Source: Pseudalkalibacillus sp051842935
GTDB taxonomy: Bacteria > Bacillota > Bacilli > Bacillales > Fictibacillaceae
DNA length: 64,000 nt
Direction of reading: 5' to 3'
NCBI RefSeq assembly: GCF_051842935.1
Contig: NZ_JBPXRR010000001.1
Location: 434,001 to 498,000, forward strand
Shown: in pieces, positions 17,836-26,454 of the stretch
Layout: each line of letters opens with the position of its first letter
How positions within the stretch are numbered: position 1 is the first letter of the stretch
Notes under the pieces: model-generated
The model's input: the letters and a program-made list of their open reading frames with translations, nothing else
The model's database searches: none
What the model was told of the DNA's origin: nothing
Position numbers and translations under genes: made by a program

Positions 17836-18393
17836 ATGATACATCGACTAAATGAAAAAGAAGAGAAAGTCTATGAAAGAGCTACAGAGCTCTTGATACA
17901 GAACTACAAAGCGATCAAGTTAATGGACGAAGAATCTATTAAGATTTTTCAAACTCACATGAATTTCATCCAAGGTTTTGTATACAGATCGATGAAATCG
18001 GCTGCAAAAGAATTGTACGGAATAGATCTAATGGGAACAGGTATAAAAGCACATAAGTACGTATCACCTGAAGCGTTAGAACGATATTCACAAAATAAGA
18101 AAGAACCCTTTATAGGTGAACACGTCGTATGTAAGAACCTCTATTTTAAAAAGATCATGGAAGAACTCAAGAAAGATGACCCAGATAAAAAATTGGTTTT
18201 AGAACAACTGTCAAAGTATTATTTCACTGCTTATATAACGAGAAAAGAAGACGATTTGTTGAATGAGTTAGGTCTTAGACAAGTGATGGTTAAAGATGGG
18301 GATTGGGATGGCACCAGTGTTTTTAAGCGATATGAAACTACAGGGATTAAATTGATTGAGAACTCGTACTATCCACTTGTGAAGAATAGATAA
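17836..18393 (+). CDS. Unknown cytoplasmic protein, third gene of the VOC-DUF1697 operon
   Basis: No family recognised. The 185 residues are helical, Lys/Glu-rich, without membrane segments or signal peptide. Notable segments are MGTGIKAHKYVSPEALERY and, near the end, VKDGDWDGTSVFKRYETTG. GGAGGATGAC precedes the ATG at 17836, overlapping the stop of the DUF1697 gene. Somewhat more AT-rich than its two neighbours. Confidence 0.75.
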   Translation: MIHRLNEKEEKVYERATELLIQNYKAIKLMDEESIKIFQTHMNFIQGFVYRSMKSAAKELYGIDLMGTGIKAHKYVSPEALERYSQNKKEPFIGEHVVCKNLYFKKIMEELKKDDPDKKLVLEQLSKYYFTAYITRKEDDLLNELGLRQVMVKDGDWDGTSVFKRYETTGIKLIENSYYPLVKNR

Positions 18394-18466
18394 GAACAAG
18401 GAAACTCCAATATATTGTCATCAACAATGTGGACAACTGACAGCCTAATATCTTTCGAACAGGATA

Positions 18467-18514
18467 AACTCCCACATCATACACTAACTATCTAGATTAC
18501 GTTTGGTGGGAGTT
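18467..18514 (+). promoter_or_regulatory. Inverted repeat that could hide the ribosome binding site of the flavin oxidase gene
   Basis: AACTCCCAC (18467-18475) is an exact complement of GTGGGAGTT (18506-18514). The second arm contains the Shine-Dalgarno sequence GGTGGGAG of the gene starting at 18521. Confidence 0.45.
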
Positions 18515-18520
18515 GAATAT

Positions 18521-19864
18521 ATGGGATCTACACAGTTAACCGGGCGGGTCATCTATAAAGGAGACCTCGGTTATGAAGAAGCGATTAAGAACTGGAATCC
18601 TTATGTTGATACCTTTCCTCTTGTCTTTGTTTTTGCCCAGAACGCAAGGGATGTAAGTAATGGCATCAAATGGGCACGTGAGAATGACGTACCATTACGC
18701 GTCAGAAGTGGTCGCCATGCGCTGGATAAGAACCTCTCTGTTGTAAAGGGAGGGCTTGTGATTGATGTTAGTGATATGAATAAAGTGACCATAGACAAAA
18801 GGAAGGGACTTGCAACTGTTCAAACGGGTATTCTTGTCGGTCCCCTTGTAAAGGAATTAGCCTTGAATGGTTTCATGGCCCCGTTTGGCGACAGTCCAAC
18901 CGTTGGGATCGGTGGAATCACGATGGGCGGGGGATTTGGAGTGGTCTCAAGGTCGATCGGACTGATCAGTGACAACCTCCGCGGACTTGAAATGGTCGAT
19001 GCGAAAGGTAGAATCGTTACAGCGAATGCACACCACAATGAAGATTTATTCTGGGCATCGAGGGGTGGTGGCGGAGGGAATTTCGGTTATAACACGGAAT
19101 ACACATTCAGAGTTCCTCGTGCGCCGGAAACCGCCACTGTTTTTAATATCGTATGGCCATGGGACCAGCTTGAATCGGTATTTAGAACCTGGCAACGATG
19201 GGCTCCGTTTGTAGACGAACGATTAGGCTGCTATCTAGAGATATATAGTAAAATCAACGGGCTCTGTCGCGTTAATGGAATTTTCCTGGGAACGAAAACC
19301 GAGGCGGTCAGATTACTAGAACCTTTAACGACAACAGGAACACCAACACAAGTCGATATACAATCTTTGTTCTACCTTGACGCGATCAATTACTTAGATC
19401 CTCCTCAGCCAATCCCTGAACAATCATCACAGAGTGTGAAGTTTTCCTCTGTTTGGTCACTGGATCTTTGGTCGGAAGAACCGATTTCCATTATGAAAAA
19501 TTACCTTGAAGAAGCCACTGGAACAGAAGCCAATTTCTTTTTTGAGAATTGGGGTGGGCAAATCCGTCGAATACCGAAAGACAAGACCGCCTTCTATTGG
19601 CGTGAACCGTTATTTTATTCGGAATGGAACGCGAGCTGGAATCAACCGAAAGATGAAGCCAGGAACCTTGCTTCCGTTGAAAAAGTCCGTCAACAACTTC
19701 AACCGTTTGTAAAAGGATCCTATGTGAACGTACCGGATCAGAATATTAAAAACTTCGGAGAAGAGTATTACGCCTCGAACTTCGAACGTTTAAGAAGAGT
19801 GAAGGCGAAATACGATCCCGAAAACTTCTTCTGTTTTCCACAAAGTATTCCACCAGCTCCATAA
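18521..19864 (+). CDS. FAD-linked oxidase, berberine bridge enzyme-like
   Basis: FAD-dependent oxidoreductase of 447 residues, close in length and order to Bacillus YgaK and CotQ/YvdP-type proteins. The PCMH FAD domain includes VRSGRHALDKN, where H66 is the expected 8-alpha-histidyl FAD site, and GIGGITMGGGFG. The Cys that binds FAD a second time in bicovalent enzymes (CPTVG) is replaced here by S125 in GDSPTVG, so single attachment is predicted. The C-terminal BBE domain ends YDPENFFCFPQSIPP. The substrate is unknown; homologs include spore-coat proteins. The ATG at 18521 follows GGTGGGAG. The gene converges with the anti-sigma gene over a shared hairpin. Confidence 0.88.
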   Translation: MGSTQLTGRVIYKGDLGYEEAIKNWNPYVDTFPLVFVFAQNARDVSNGIKWARENDVPLRVRSGRHALDKNLSVVKGGLVIDVSDMNKVTIDKRKGLATVQTGILVGPLVKELALNGFMAPFGDSPTVGIGGITMGGGFGVVSRSIGLISDNLRGLEMVDAKGRIVTANAHHNEDLFWASRGGGGGNFGYNTEYTFRVPRAPETATVFNIVWPWDQLESVFRTWQRWAPFVDERLGCYLEIYSKINGLCRVNGIFLGTKTEAVRLLEPLTTTGTPTQVDIQSLFYLDAINYLDPPQPIPEQSSQSVKFSSVWSLDLWSEEPISIMKNYLEEATGTEANFFFENWGGQIRRIPKDKTAFYWREPLFYSEWNASWNQPKDEARNLASVEKVRQQLQPFVKGSYVNVPDQNIKNFGEEYYASNFERLRRVKAKYDPENFFCFPQSIPPAP

Positions 19865-19872
19865 TGGTCTTA

Positions 19873-19904
19873 AGGGTCATCATCTATTTCCTCATGATGA
19901 CCCT
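19873..19904. terminator. Shared hairpin between convergent genes
   Basis: AGGGTCATCAT (19873-19883) pairs exactly with ATGATGACCCT (19894-19904). It lies between the flavin oxidase and anti-sigma genes and slightly overlaps the latter's stop region. Confidence 0.75.
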
Positions 19905-20529
19905 ATTCCTCTTTCTTCGTATCCCCGTAGGAAACCCTAATAATCACATCGGCATAAAATTCTCCATTTAAAAGGACTTCGTATCTCCATAAGCCGCCTT
20001 CTGGAACCTCAAATGTCGGGGTGTAACGTTCTAAGCTTGGATACCCTGATGAAGGATTCGTGATTGTAGTTGGAGGCACCACCATCAACTTTTCACCAGT
20101 TTCTTTATGGTAAGCATTGATCGTTAGCTCCTTACCTTCATAGGTTTTGAAGGGTTCGGTGAAATGAAAGAGATACCCGTATGGTTTACCTGCTGTAAGT
20201 GCTGGGTCAGGATAAACAGACAATAAAAGCTTGCCGTCTTCTTTATAGTCTTGTCGAGCTTCCCAATTCACCTCTTTTCCTTCATGTGCCACGTTATACC
20301 CATTAAAGAAATCCATTTGACTGGCACCAAAGTATACGATTCCGAAAAGCAAAGACAACGAAACTGCGATGCTTAATCCGAAGTTCCAATAACTTCGTTT
20401 CGAGTGAACGCCTTTGTTTTCCCGTATCCCATGAAAGACCTTTTCTTGATGTTGCTCGTCAAAGGTAAAGTCTTTGAACTTCGTTTCTTTTAAATGTGGG
20501 CGAAGTTGCTTAAGATGTTTATTAAGCAT
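19903..20529 (-). CDS. Putative membrane anti-sigma factor
   Basis: A 208-residue protein with a charged cytoplasmic N-terminus (KETKFKDFTFDEQHQ), one transmembrane helix at about residues 48-67 and an extracellular beta-rich domain. It directly follows an ECF sigma gene with an eight-base overlap (ATGCTTAA), the classic layout for a sigma/anti-sigma pair. No zinc-binding HxxxCxxC motif is seen, so this would be a non-ZAS type. GGGAG lies eight bases before the ATG at 20529. The role is inferred from position and topology. Confidence 0.7.
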   Translation of the reverse strand: MLNKHLKQLRPHLKETKFKDFTFDEQHQEKVFHGIRENKGVHSKRSYWNFGLSIAVSLSLLFGIVYFGASQMDFFNGYNVAHEGKEVNWEARQDYKEDGKLLLSVYPDPALTAGKPYGYLFHFTEPFKTYEGKELTINAYHKETGEKLMVVPPTTITNPSSGYPSLERYTPTFEVPEGGLWRYEVLLNGEFYADVIIRVSYGDTKKEE

Positions 20530-21058
20530 TGAAATCACTCCCGAGTTGATCTTTGAGAATTTTTTTAGCCCTAAGTAGCCTGGATTTGATCGTGTTTGGA
20601 TTCACATTCAGTAAGTCACTGATTTCCGGAACATTCAACTCTTCGTAAAAATAGAGGAAAATGACCTCTCTGTACTTTAATGGTAATGCCAACACGTGGT
20701 TTGTGACCTGTTCTTGCATCGAGTTTTTCAAGACGATTTGATCCGTTGACTTTTGGATGCCGAAAATCTGCTGCGCATCTTTTGCTAGTTTTACAGTTCG
20801 GTAATGCCAGCTCCTCAAATAATCCTTGCAGTGGTTGATCGTTATTTTCAGCACCCATGTTTTGATGCTCGAATTCCCTTTGAATTGATGCAGGCTTTGA
20901 TACACCTTGATGAAGGCTTCCTGAGCAAGGTCTTCAGCTGTGGCGTAATCTTTTACATAGGAAAAAGCGACGTGCATTGCATCGGTCCCGTAATCCTCCA
21001 TCAACAGCTGGAGGATCTCCTCATTTGTCGCGGACTCCCAATTCGAATACTCAATCAT
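20522..21058 (-). CDS. ECF-type RNA polymerase sigma factor
   Basis: A 178-residue sigma-70 family factor. Region 2 is visible as VAFSYVKDYATAEDLAQEAF and the DNA-melting stretch IKTWVLKITINHCKDYLR; region 4 as LPLKYREVIFLYFYEEL with the helix-turn-helix NVPEISDLLNVNPNTIKSRL. It resembles SigV/SigX-like factors of Bacillus. The start at 21058 (MIEYSNW) is preceded by GGAGTG five bases away; ATG at 21073 is an alternative. Probably held inactive by the co-encoded membrane protein. Confidence 0.9.
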   Translation of the reverse strand: MIEYSNWESATNEEILQLLMEDYGTDAMHVAFSYVKDYATAEDLAQEAFIKVYQSLHQFKGNSSIKTWVLKITINHCKDYLRSWHYRTVKLAKDAQQIFGIQKSTDQIVLKNSMQEQVTNHVLALPLKYREVIFLYFYEELNVPEISDLLNVNPNTIKSRLLRAKKILKDQLGSDFNA

Positions 21059-21240
21059 ACAATCACTCCGCATAATCTCTTTACAAAACAGACGACTCCC
21101 AGTTGGAAAAAGGTGCACTTTTAACTGAAAAAGATCTCCAATCGCTTCATTATGTAAAAAAGCTGCCTAGAAAGTCTGTGAAAATGGACCTTTTGCGCAG
21201 CTTTTTGAGTGTGTAATGACAATATGGGGCTTTGTTATGT

Positions 21241-21372
21241 AAAACTTGGTGTTGGTTTTAGAAAAATCACTGGTGGTTTTAGAAAAATGACGGCTTGTTT
21301 TAGAAAAATCAGCTTCGGTCTTGTAAAAACGAGCACTCGTCTTGTAAATCGGTTCATTCTTACTACAAAACC
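21241..21372. repeat. Degenerate 21-bp tandem repeats, array 1
   Basis: Units such as GGTTTTAGAAAAATCACTG recur about every 21 bases, for roughly six copies, decaying into TCTTGTAAA variants. The period of 21 leaves frames open on both strands, giving heptad-like peptides (FRKxTxx and FSKTxxD). No ribosome binding site supports translation. A similar but different 21-bp array lies at 50283-50470. Confidence 0.75.
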
Positions 21373-21384
21373 CCATAAGGAAAA

Positions 21385-21470
21385 GGACGGTTCACAAAAG
21401 AACCGTCCCTCATTTTCAATAAATCCATTAGGAAAGGACGGTCCCACGGGGATCCGTCCTACATTTTTGT
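21385..21470. repeat. Two GGACGGT-type hairpins
   Basis: GGACGGTTC pairs with GAACCGTCC in the first hairpin, and AGGACGG pairs with CCGTCCT in the second, about 30 bases further on. Both share a GGACGG arm, so they look like two copies of one hairpin repeat family in the 587-base gap between the sigma gene and qoxA. Confidence 0.6.
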
Positions 21471-21645
21471 CCAGATTGTGACTGTTTTCAGACAACTGAC
21501 AAAGGTTTGTCAAAAGTTTTTTGCGATTTAGTGACAACGTTCAAAACTTCACAAAGTCCGCCGAAAAACCTGATATATTAGGGTCAAGAACTTTAGATGA
21601 TAGTGATTTTCATAGATTTTAGCAAGGAGAAAGAGGGGAACGTGT

Positions 21646-22593
21646 ATGAAACTCAAGTTGGGTTTGTTTGCGCTCATGATGTTTGTGCTCTCCGTCCTGA
21701 CGGGGTGTGAACAGCTGACTGTGCTCGATCCGAAAGGACCGCAAGCGGAACGGTTAGCGAGTGACATCATTTTTACAATGATCATGATGGCAGGTATTGT
21801 GATTGCCGTACTGGTGTGGCTTGTGATTATGCTCGTCAAATATCGGGCATCCAAGCAGCCGGATGACTATGAACCACCACACATCGAGGGGAACCCATGG
21901 GTGGAAGGGATTCTCGTCGGGATTCCGGTCATCATCGTAGCCATCCTGTCCGTCGTTTCTGTTCAGAGTAACTATATCGTTGAATCGGCACCACAAGGAT
22001 ACGAAGACAAAGAACCATTGGTCGTTTATGCATCTTCCTCTGACTGGAAGTGGCATTTCAGTTATCCGGAGCAAGACATTGAAACAGTCAACTACTTATA
22101 CGTTCCGACCGATCGTCCGCTAGAATTCCGACTCTACTCACACGGACCGATCACGAGTTTCTGGATTCCTCAGCTTGGAGGACAGAAATACGCGATGAAC
22201 GCCCATGTCACAACGCTGCATCTCGCGGCTGACGTAGAAGGCGACTTCATGGGACGGAACGCCAACTTCTCTGGTAAAGGGTTCGCCGAGAACACGTTCG
22301 ACGTAACGGCGATGTCTCAACAAGAGTTCGACGAATGGGTAAAAGAAGTCAAAGACAACGCGGATCCTCTGACTGAAGAGAAATTTGAGGAACTGCTTGA
22401 GCCAGGTCACCTTGGACGCATGACGTTCACCGGAACACAGCAACAATACGAACCGGCACCGGAACATCACCACGAAGGTGACAAGTACGAAGAACACGAT
22501 ATGCACAAGGAAGACGAAAAGAAAGATGGCCATGACCATCACGCTTCCTCTAAAAAGGGAAGCGAAAGCAACGATCATAAACACCACGAGTAA
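21646..22593 (+). CDS. qoxA: Cytochrome aa3 quinol oxidase subunit II
   Basis: Membrane-anchored subunit II (315 residues) of the terminal menaquinol oxidase. A lipobox LTGC ends at about residue 21, so the mature protein is probably a lipoprotein. Two transmembrane helices (about 40-62 and 85-107) precede the cupredoxin domain. The CuA ligands of cytochrome c oxidases are absent, which marks a quinol oxidase. The last 45 residues are unusually rich in His, Glu, Asp and Lys (EHHHEG, HDHHAS, DHKHHE). AAAGAGGGG precedes the ATG at 21646. First gene of qoxABCD. Confidence 0.95.
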   Translation: MKLKLGLFALMMFVLSVLTGCEQLTVLDPKGPQAERLASDIIFTMIMMAGIVIAVLVWLVIMLVKYRASKQPDDYEPPHIEGNPWVEGILVGIPVIIVAILSVVSVQSNYIVESAPQGYEDKEPLVVYASSSDWKWHFSYPEQDIETVNYLYVPTDRPLEFRLYSHGPITSFWIPQLGGQKYAMNAHVTTLHLAADVEGDFMGRNANFSGKGFAENTFDVTAMSQQEFDEWVKEVKDNADPLTEEKFEELLEPGHLGRMTFTGTQQQYEPAPEHHHEGDKYEEHDMHKEDEKKDGHDHHASSKKGSESNDHKHHE

Positions 22594-22641
22594 ATGAACG
22601 GGTTTTACCGATTATAGATATCTTGAAAGGAGTCAAATCGT

Positions 22642-24576
22642 ATGGAATTCTTTGAACGATTTGCCATACCACATCCGAGTTTCGCGATTTACGCTTCCAT
22701 GGTCGCAGCCGCACTTACGTTGGTTGCCGTCCTCGCAGGGCTTACTTACTTCAAAAAGTGGGGATACCTTTGGCGCGAATGGTTGACGACTGTTGACCAT
22801 AAGCGAATCGGGATCATGTATCTCATCTCGGCACTCTTGATGCTGTTCCGAGGTGGCGTCGACGCGATCATGATGCGTGCCCAGCTCGCTGTACCTGAGA
22901 ACGAGATTCTGGATGCGCAGCACTATAACGAAATTTTTACAACGCACGGGGTTGTCATGATCCTGTTCATGGCGATGCCTTTTATCATATTCTTCATGAA
23001 CTTTGTCGTACCGCTTCAAATCGGGGCGCGTGACGTTGCGTTCCCACGATTGAATGCACTCAGCTTCTGGCTGTTCTTCATGGGTGCGATGCTGTTCAAT
23101 ATCTCATTCATGGTCGGTGGATCACCGGACGCAGGGTGGACATCGTACTTCCCGCTCGCTGATGGCGAGTCGGTCGGTTCGCACTACTATATGATAGCGA
23201 TCCAGATTGCCGGAATCGGTACACTCTTGACCGGGATCAACTTCCTGACGACCATTTTGAAAATGAGAGCACCAGGCATGACGCTTATGAAGATGCCGAT
23301 GTTCACATGGTCAATCCTGATCACAAGTGTCATCATCATCTTCGCATTCCCGGTATTGACGGTTGCTCTCGCATTCGGAACGATGGACCTCCTATTCGGA
23401 ACACAGTTCTTTACGCTCGATAACGGCGGAATGGCGATGCTTTGGGCGAACCTGTTCTGGGTTTGGGGACATCCTGAAGTGTATATCCTGATTCTGCCGG
23501 CATTCGGACTTTACAGTGAAATTATCTCGACGTTTGCACGTCGTAATTTATACGGATACAAGTCGATGGTCGGATCAATGGTCTTGATTTCACTCCTATC
23601 CTTCGTCGTATGGGCCCACCACTTTTTCACAATGGGTCAAGGCGCATTCGCGAACAGCATCTTCTCCATCACGACGATGGCGATTGCGGTTCCGACAGGA
23701 GTCAAGATCTTCAACTGGTTGCTGACACTATGGAAGGGTAAAATCGAGTTCACATCACCGATGCTGTATTCGATCCTATTCATCCCGCTCTTCACACTTG
23801 GTGGAGTGACAGGGGTCATGCTTGCAATGTCAGCGGCGGACTATCAGTATCACAATACGATGTTCCTGGTCGCTCACTTCCATAACGTGATCATCCCTGG
23901 TGTCGTATTCGCGATGCTTGCTGGACTCACGTACTACTGGCCGAAGATGTTCGGCTTCATGCTGAACGAAAGAATAGGAAAGTGGACGGCATGGTTGCTA
24001 TCGATTGGATTCATACTCGCGTTCATCCCGATGTATATCACAGGCTTGGACGGTCAAGCACGCCGTATGTACACGTATTCTGAGTCTACTGGATTTGGTC
24101 CGATGAACATGGTTTCCTTTATCGGAGCTGCGATCATGGCAGTCGGATTCGTACTGATTGTGTACAACATCTATCACAGTGTCCGTTATGCTTCACGTGA
24201 TATCGGTGCTGACCCGTGGAATGCGCGTACACTTGAGTGGGCGACGCACACACCAGTACCACACTATAACTTTGCAGTTACACCGGAAGTCGCATCCAGC
24301 GAAGCACTTTGGGATGCGAAGAAGAAGGGGCATGAGCTGTTTAAAGGCGAGTATAAGAAGATTCACATGCCGAACAACAGTGGTATACCGTTCATCATGA
24401 GCTGTGTATTCTTTGTATGGGGCTTCGCGCTCATCTTCAGCTTATGGATTCCGGCGATCATTGCAACGATCGCAATCTTCGTCTTCATGACAATGCGTTC
24501 ATTTGAAATCGATCACGGTCATTACATTTCTGTGGAAGAAATCGAAGACACAGAATCAGAAATGCGAGGTGCTTAA
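22642..24576 (+). CDS. qoxB: Cytochrome aa3 quinol oxidase subunit I
   Basis: Catalytic subunit I (644 residues), a polytopic heme-copper oxidase that reduces O2 and pumps protons. Ligand motifs are intact: FTTHGVVM for low-spin heme, WGHPEVYIL with the His-Tyr crosslink, WAHHFFTMG for CuB, and FLVAHFHNVIIPG for both hemes. AAAGGAG precedes the ATG at 22642. The stop is two bases before qoxC. Confidence 0.97.
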   Translation: MEFFERFAIPHPSFAIYASMVAAALTLVAVLAGLTYFKKWGYLWREWLTTVDHKRIGIMYLISALLMLFRGGVDAIMMRAQLAVPENEILDAQHYNEIFTTHGVVMILFMAMPFIIFFMNFVVPLQIGARDVAFPRLNALSFWLFFMGAMLFNISFMVGGSPDAGWTSYFPLADGESVGSHYYMIAIQIAGIGTLLTGINFLTTILKMRAPGMTLMKMPMFTWSILITSVIIIFAFPVLTVALAFGTMDLLFGTQFFTLDNGGMAMLWANLFWVWGHPEVYILILPAFGLYSEIISTFARRNLYGYKSMVGSMVLISLLSFVVWAHHFFTMGQGAFANSIFSITTMAIAVPTGVKIFNWLLTLWKGKIEFTSPMLYSILFIPLFTLGGVTGVMLAMSAADYQYHNTMFLVAHFHNVIIPGVVFAMLAGLTYYWPKMFGFMLNERIGKWTAWLLSIGFILAFIPMYITGLDGQARRMYTYSESTGFGPMNMVSFIGAAIMAVGFVLIVYNIYHSVRYASRDIGADPWNARTLEWATHTPVPHYNFAVTPEVASSEALWDAKKKGHELFKGEYKKIHMPNNSGIPFIMSCVFFVWGFALIFSLWIPAIIATIAIFVFMTMRSFEIDHGHYISVEEIEDTESEMRGA

Positions 24577-24578
24577 TT

Positions 24579-25175
24579 ATGAAAATCGATCACTCGCTGC
24601 CGTTAGAATATAGTACAGAAGAAAATAGATTGAAGATCTTCGGATTCTGGATGTTCCTAGGTGCGGAAATCATGTTGTTTGCGACGCTATTCGCGACGTA
24701 TTTCACACTAGAAAACCGCACAGGGAATGGTCCGGGTGGGGCTGAGATTTTCGTGATCACGCCGGTTCTCATTGAAACGTTCTTGCTTTTGACAAGTAGT
24801 TTTACAATCGGACTGGGAATTCATGCGATGCGTCTCGGTCGCCAGAAGGCGATGCTGTGGTTCTTCGGAATTACGCTCGCCCTCGGGCTTGGATTCTTAG
24901 GCGTAGAGATTTTCGAATTCTTTACGTACGCACATGAAGGAGCAGGCATCCAAACGAGTGCGTTCACGTCGATCTTGCTCACGACACTTGGAACACACGG
25001 AGCGCACGTAACTGTCGGATTGTTCTGGGGTCTCTACATCATGATGCAAGTGAAGAAGCGTGGCTTGACGCCTGAAACAGGTAACAAGTCGTTCATCTTC
25101 TCACTGTACTGGCACTTCTTGGACGTTGTTTGGATCTTCATTTTCAGTTTCATCTATTTGAAAGGAATGTTGTAA
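24579..25175 (+). CDS. qoxC: Cytochrome aa3 quinol oxidase subunit III
   Basis: Subunit III, 198 residues with five predicted transmembrane helices. Family landmarks are FGFWMFLGAEIMLF near the start, THGAHVTVGLFWG and YWHFLDVVWIFIF at the end. It starts two bases after qoxB and ends one base before qoxD, so it is co-translated within the operon. Confidence 0.96.
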   Translation: MKIDHSLPLEYSTEENRLKIFGFWMFLGAEIMLFATLFATYFTLENRTGNGPGGAEIFVITPVLIETFLLLTSSFTIGLGIHAMRLGRQKAMLWFFGITLALGLGFLGVEIFEFFTYAHEGAGIQTSAFTSILLTTLGTHGAHVTVGLFWGLYIMMQVKKRGLTPETGNKSFIFSLYWHFLDVVWIFIFSFIYLKGML

Positions 25176-25176
25176 T

Positions 25177-25461
25177 ATGAGCGAACTCTTTCCTCGTAAA
25201 CAGATCATGGGATTTGTCTTCTCATTGGTACTGACGGCAGTCGCGATGGGCGTCTATTTCTTCGACATGTCGTATGCAGTCGCAATGACGGTCCTTCTGA
25301 TCACGGCGTTCCTTCAAGCGGGCCTACAGCTCGTCGTGTTCATGCACGCCGGTGAAACAGAAGATAAAGGCGCGATTTACGCGAACGTCTACTACGGCGT
25401 CATCATCGCCCTGTTCACCGTCTTCGGTACACTGCTCGTACTTGTATGGGATATGGGATAA
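25177..25461 (+). CDS. qoxD: Cytochrome aa3 quinol oxidase subunit IV
   Basis: Small subunit IV, 94 residues with three transmembrane helices and the family segment QLVVFMHAGE. Last gene of qoxABCD, followed by a hairpin terminator. Confidence 0.95.
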   Translation: MSELFPRKQIMGFVFSLVLTAVAMGVYFFDMSYAVAMTVLLITAFLQAGLQLVVFMHAGETEDKGAIYANVYYGVIIALFTVFGTLLVLVWDMG

Positions 25462-25476
25462 AAGAATAGCACACAA

Positions 25477-25516
25477 AGAAAGCAAGAGATTCCGCATTTG
25501 GGAACTCTTGCTTTCT
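25477..25516. terminator. Terminator after qoxD
   Basis: AGAAAGCAAGAG (25477-25488) pairs exactly with CTCTTGCTTTCT (25505-25516). It can also serve the convergent gene on the minus strand. Confidence 0.85.
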
Positions 25517-25540
25517 CTATATTGTAATGGTCAGCTGCCC

Positions 25541-26008
25541 TTAAGCAGGTGGTCTAATACATAAAACAAATGCAGGGCAATTCAAAGAGGGAGTTTTCAA
25601 AACTTCATAGTCAACATCTTCACATAAGATAAGACATCCGTTAACACATACACAATTTTCCCCGAATATTTGTACAAGCTTTGGTTGACCATTTATTAGT
25701 GCCCACGTAACAATGGAGCAGAGTGTATTATTAACGGTAAACATCTGTTTAAGGGTCACAATAATATTAGGATCATTTAAATCTTGCTCGTTAATCAAAC
25801 TAAACTCATTATCAATATTTTGGCAAGCTGTTTTGGCATCCATAAAAATAAATAGTTGGTTAATAAAGAATATTTGTCCAAATGATGGGGTTGTAAAAGG
25901 AACAGTATCTATTTCATTTCTTCGCTGTGTACATTCTGGGCTTTCTTTGGATGGAAGCGGAATAGGACAAGATACACTAGTAAAACTTTTGATAGAGCAA
26001 CGTTTCAT
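25541..26008 (-). CDS. Cys-rich orphan protein, copy A of a two-copy family
   Basis: A 155-residue protein with 12 or so Cys and no recognised domain. It aligns end to end with the protein at 43738-44205, which has the same length. Both have a PSxESPECTxRRxEI segment, GQIFFIN, an EMFTVN or QMFTVN motif, a C-rich stretch CxCVNxCLxxC, and end in PPA. The alternation of Trp, Cys and Asn-Gly (W..INGQP) and the final Cys pattern faintly recall C-type lectin-like domains; this is only a hint. There is no signal peptide. AGGAGGTG precedes the ATG at 26008. AT-rich compared with the flanking qox and riboswitch genes. Confidence 0.8.
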   Translation of the reverse strand: MKRCSIKSFTSVSCPIPLPSKESPECTQRRNEIDTVPFTTPSFGQIFFINQLFIFMDAKTACQNIDNEFSLINEQDLNDPNIIVTLKQMFTVNNTLCSIVTWALINGQPKLVQIFGENCVCVNGCLILCEDVDYEVLKTPSLNCPAFVLCIRPPA

Positions 26009-26169
26009 GCAAGCACCTCCTATTAACAGTTTATTTAGGAATGTGGAGTTTGCTTGTACAAGCACCCTATTATTTTTGAACTTACTAATATCAATAGTTT
26101 ATGTGTAAACAAATCATGGGATTTGTGTAGGGTGCTCCTTTTTTATTTTAAAAAAATTCAAAATTCCTG

Positions 26170-26198
26170 TTGACAGGTGCACGTGTGGATAGTAGATT
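26170..26198 (+). promoter_or_regulatory. Sigma-A-type promoter of the SAM riboswitch operon
   Basis: TTGACA (26170-26175) and TAGATT (26193-26198) are separated by 17 bases and lie 35 bases before the first S-box aptamer. Confidence 0.75.
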
Positions 26199-26232
26199 AT
26201 TATTCATATTAAAAATGACAACTGAATCGAAT

Positions 26233-26390
26233 TCTTATCCAGAGAGGTGGAGGGACTGGCCCTGCGAAACCTCGGCAACAGACTGCGTGCAGTACTGTGC
26301 CAACTCCAGCAAGTCAATGTGCTTGAAAGATAAGAAGAGCCGTGAGATTACGTATTTTCAACCTCTTCTTATTCGTTAAGAAGAGGTTTT
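26233..26390 (+). promoter_or_regulatory. SAM-I (S-box) riboswitch 1 with its terminator
   Basis: P1 is TCTTATC (26233-26239) with GATAAGA (26329-26335). Between them are the conserved S-box elements CCAGAGAGGTGGAGGGACTGG, split as the kink-turn region and the GGCAACAG core. Downstream, AACCTCTTCTTA (26360-26371) pairs with TAAGAAGAGGTT (26377-26388) and leads into T residues, giving a transcription terminator. TAAGAAGAG at the 3' side of P1 repeats the terminator's 3' arm, so it can pair with the 5' arm as antiterminator when SAM is absent. Confidence 0.95.
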
Positions 26391-26454
26391 ATTATTTTGT
26401 TGAAAGAGGTGATTGGTGAACGAACGGTATGTTTTTAAAAAGAATAGTTGCATT

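Noticed and set aside
21209..21537. Overlapping frames on both strands with FRK/FSKT heptads
   Set aside because: They result from the 21-base repeat period, which removes stop codons; there are no initiation signals.
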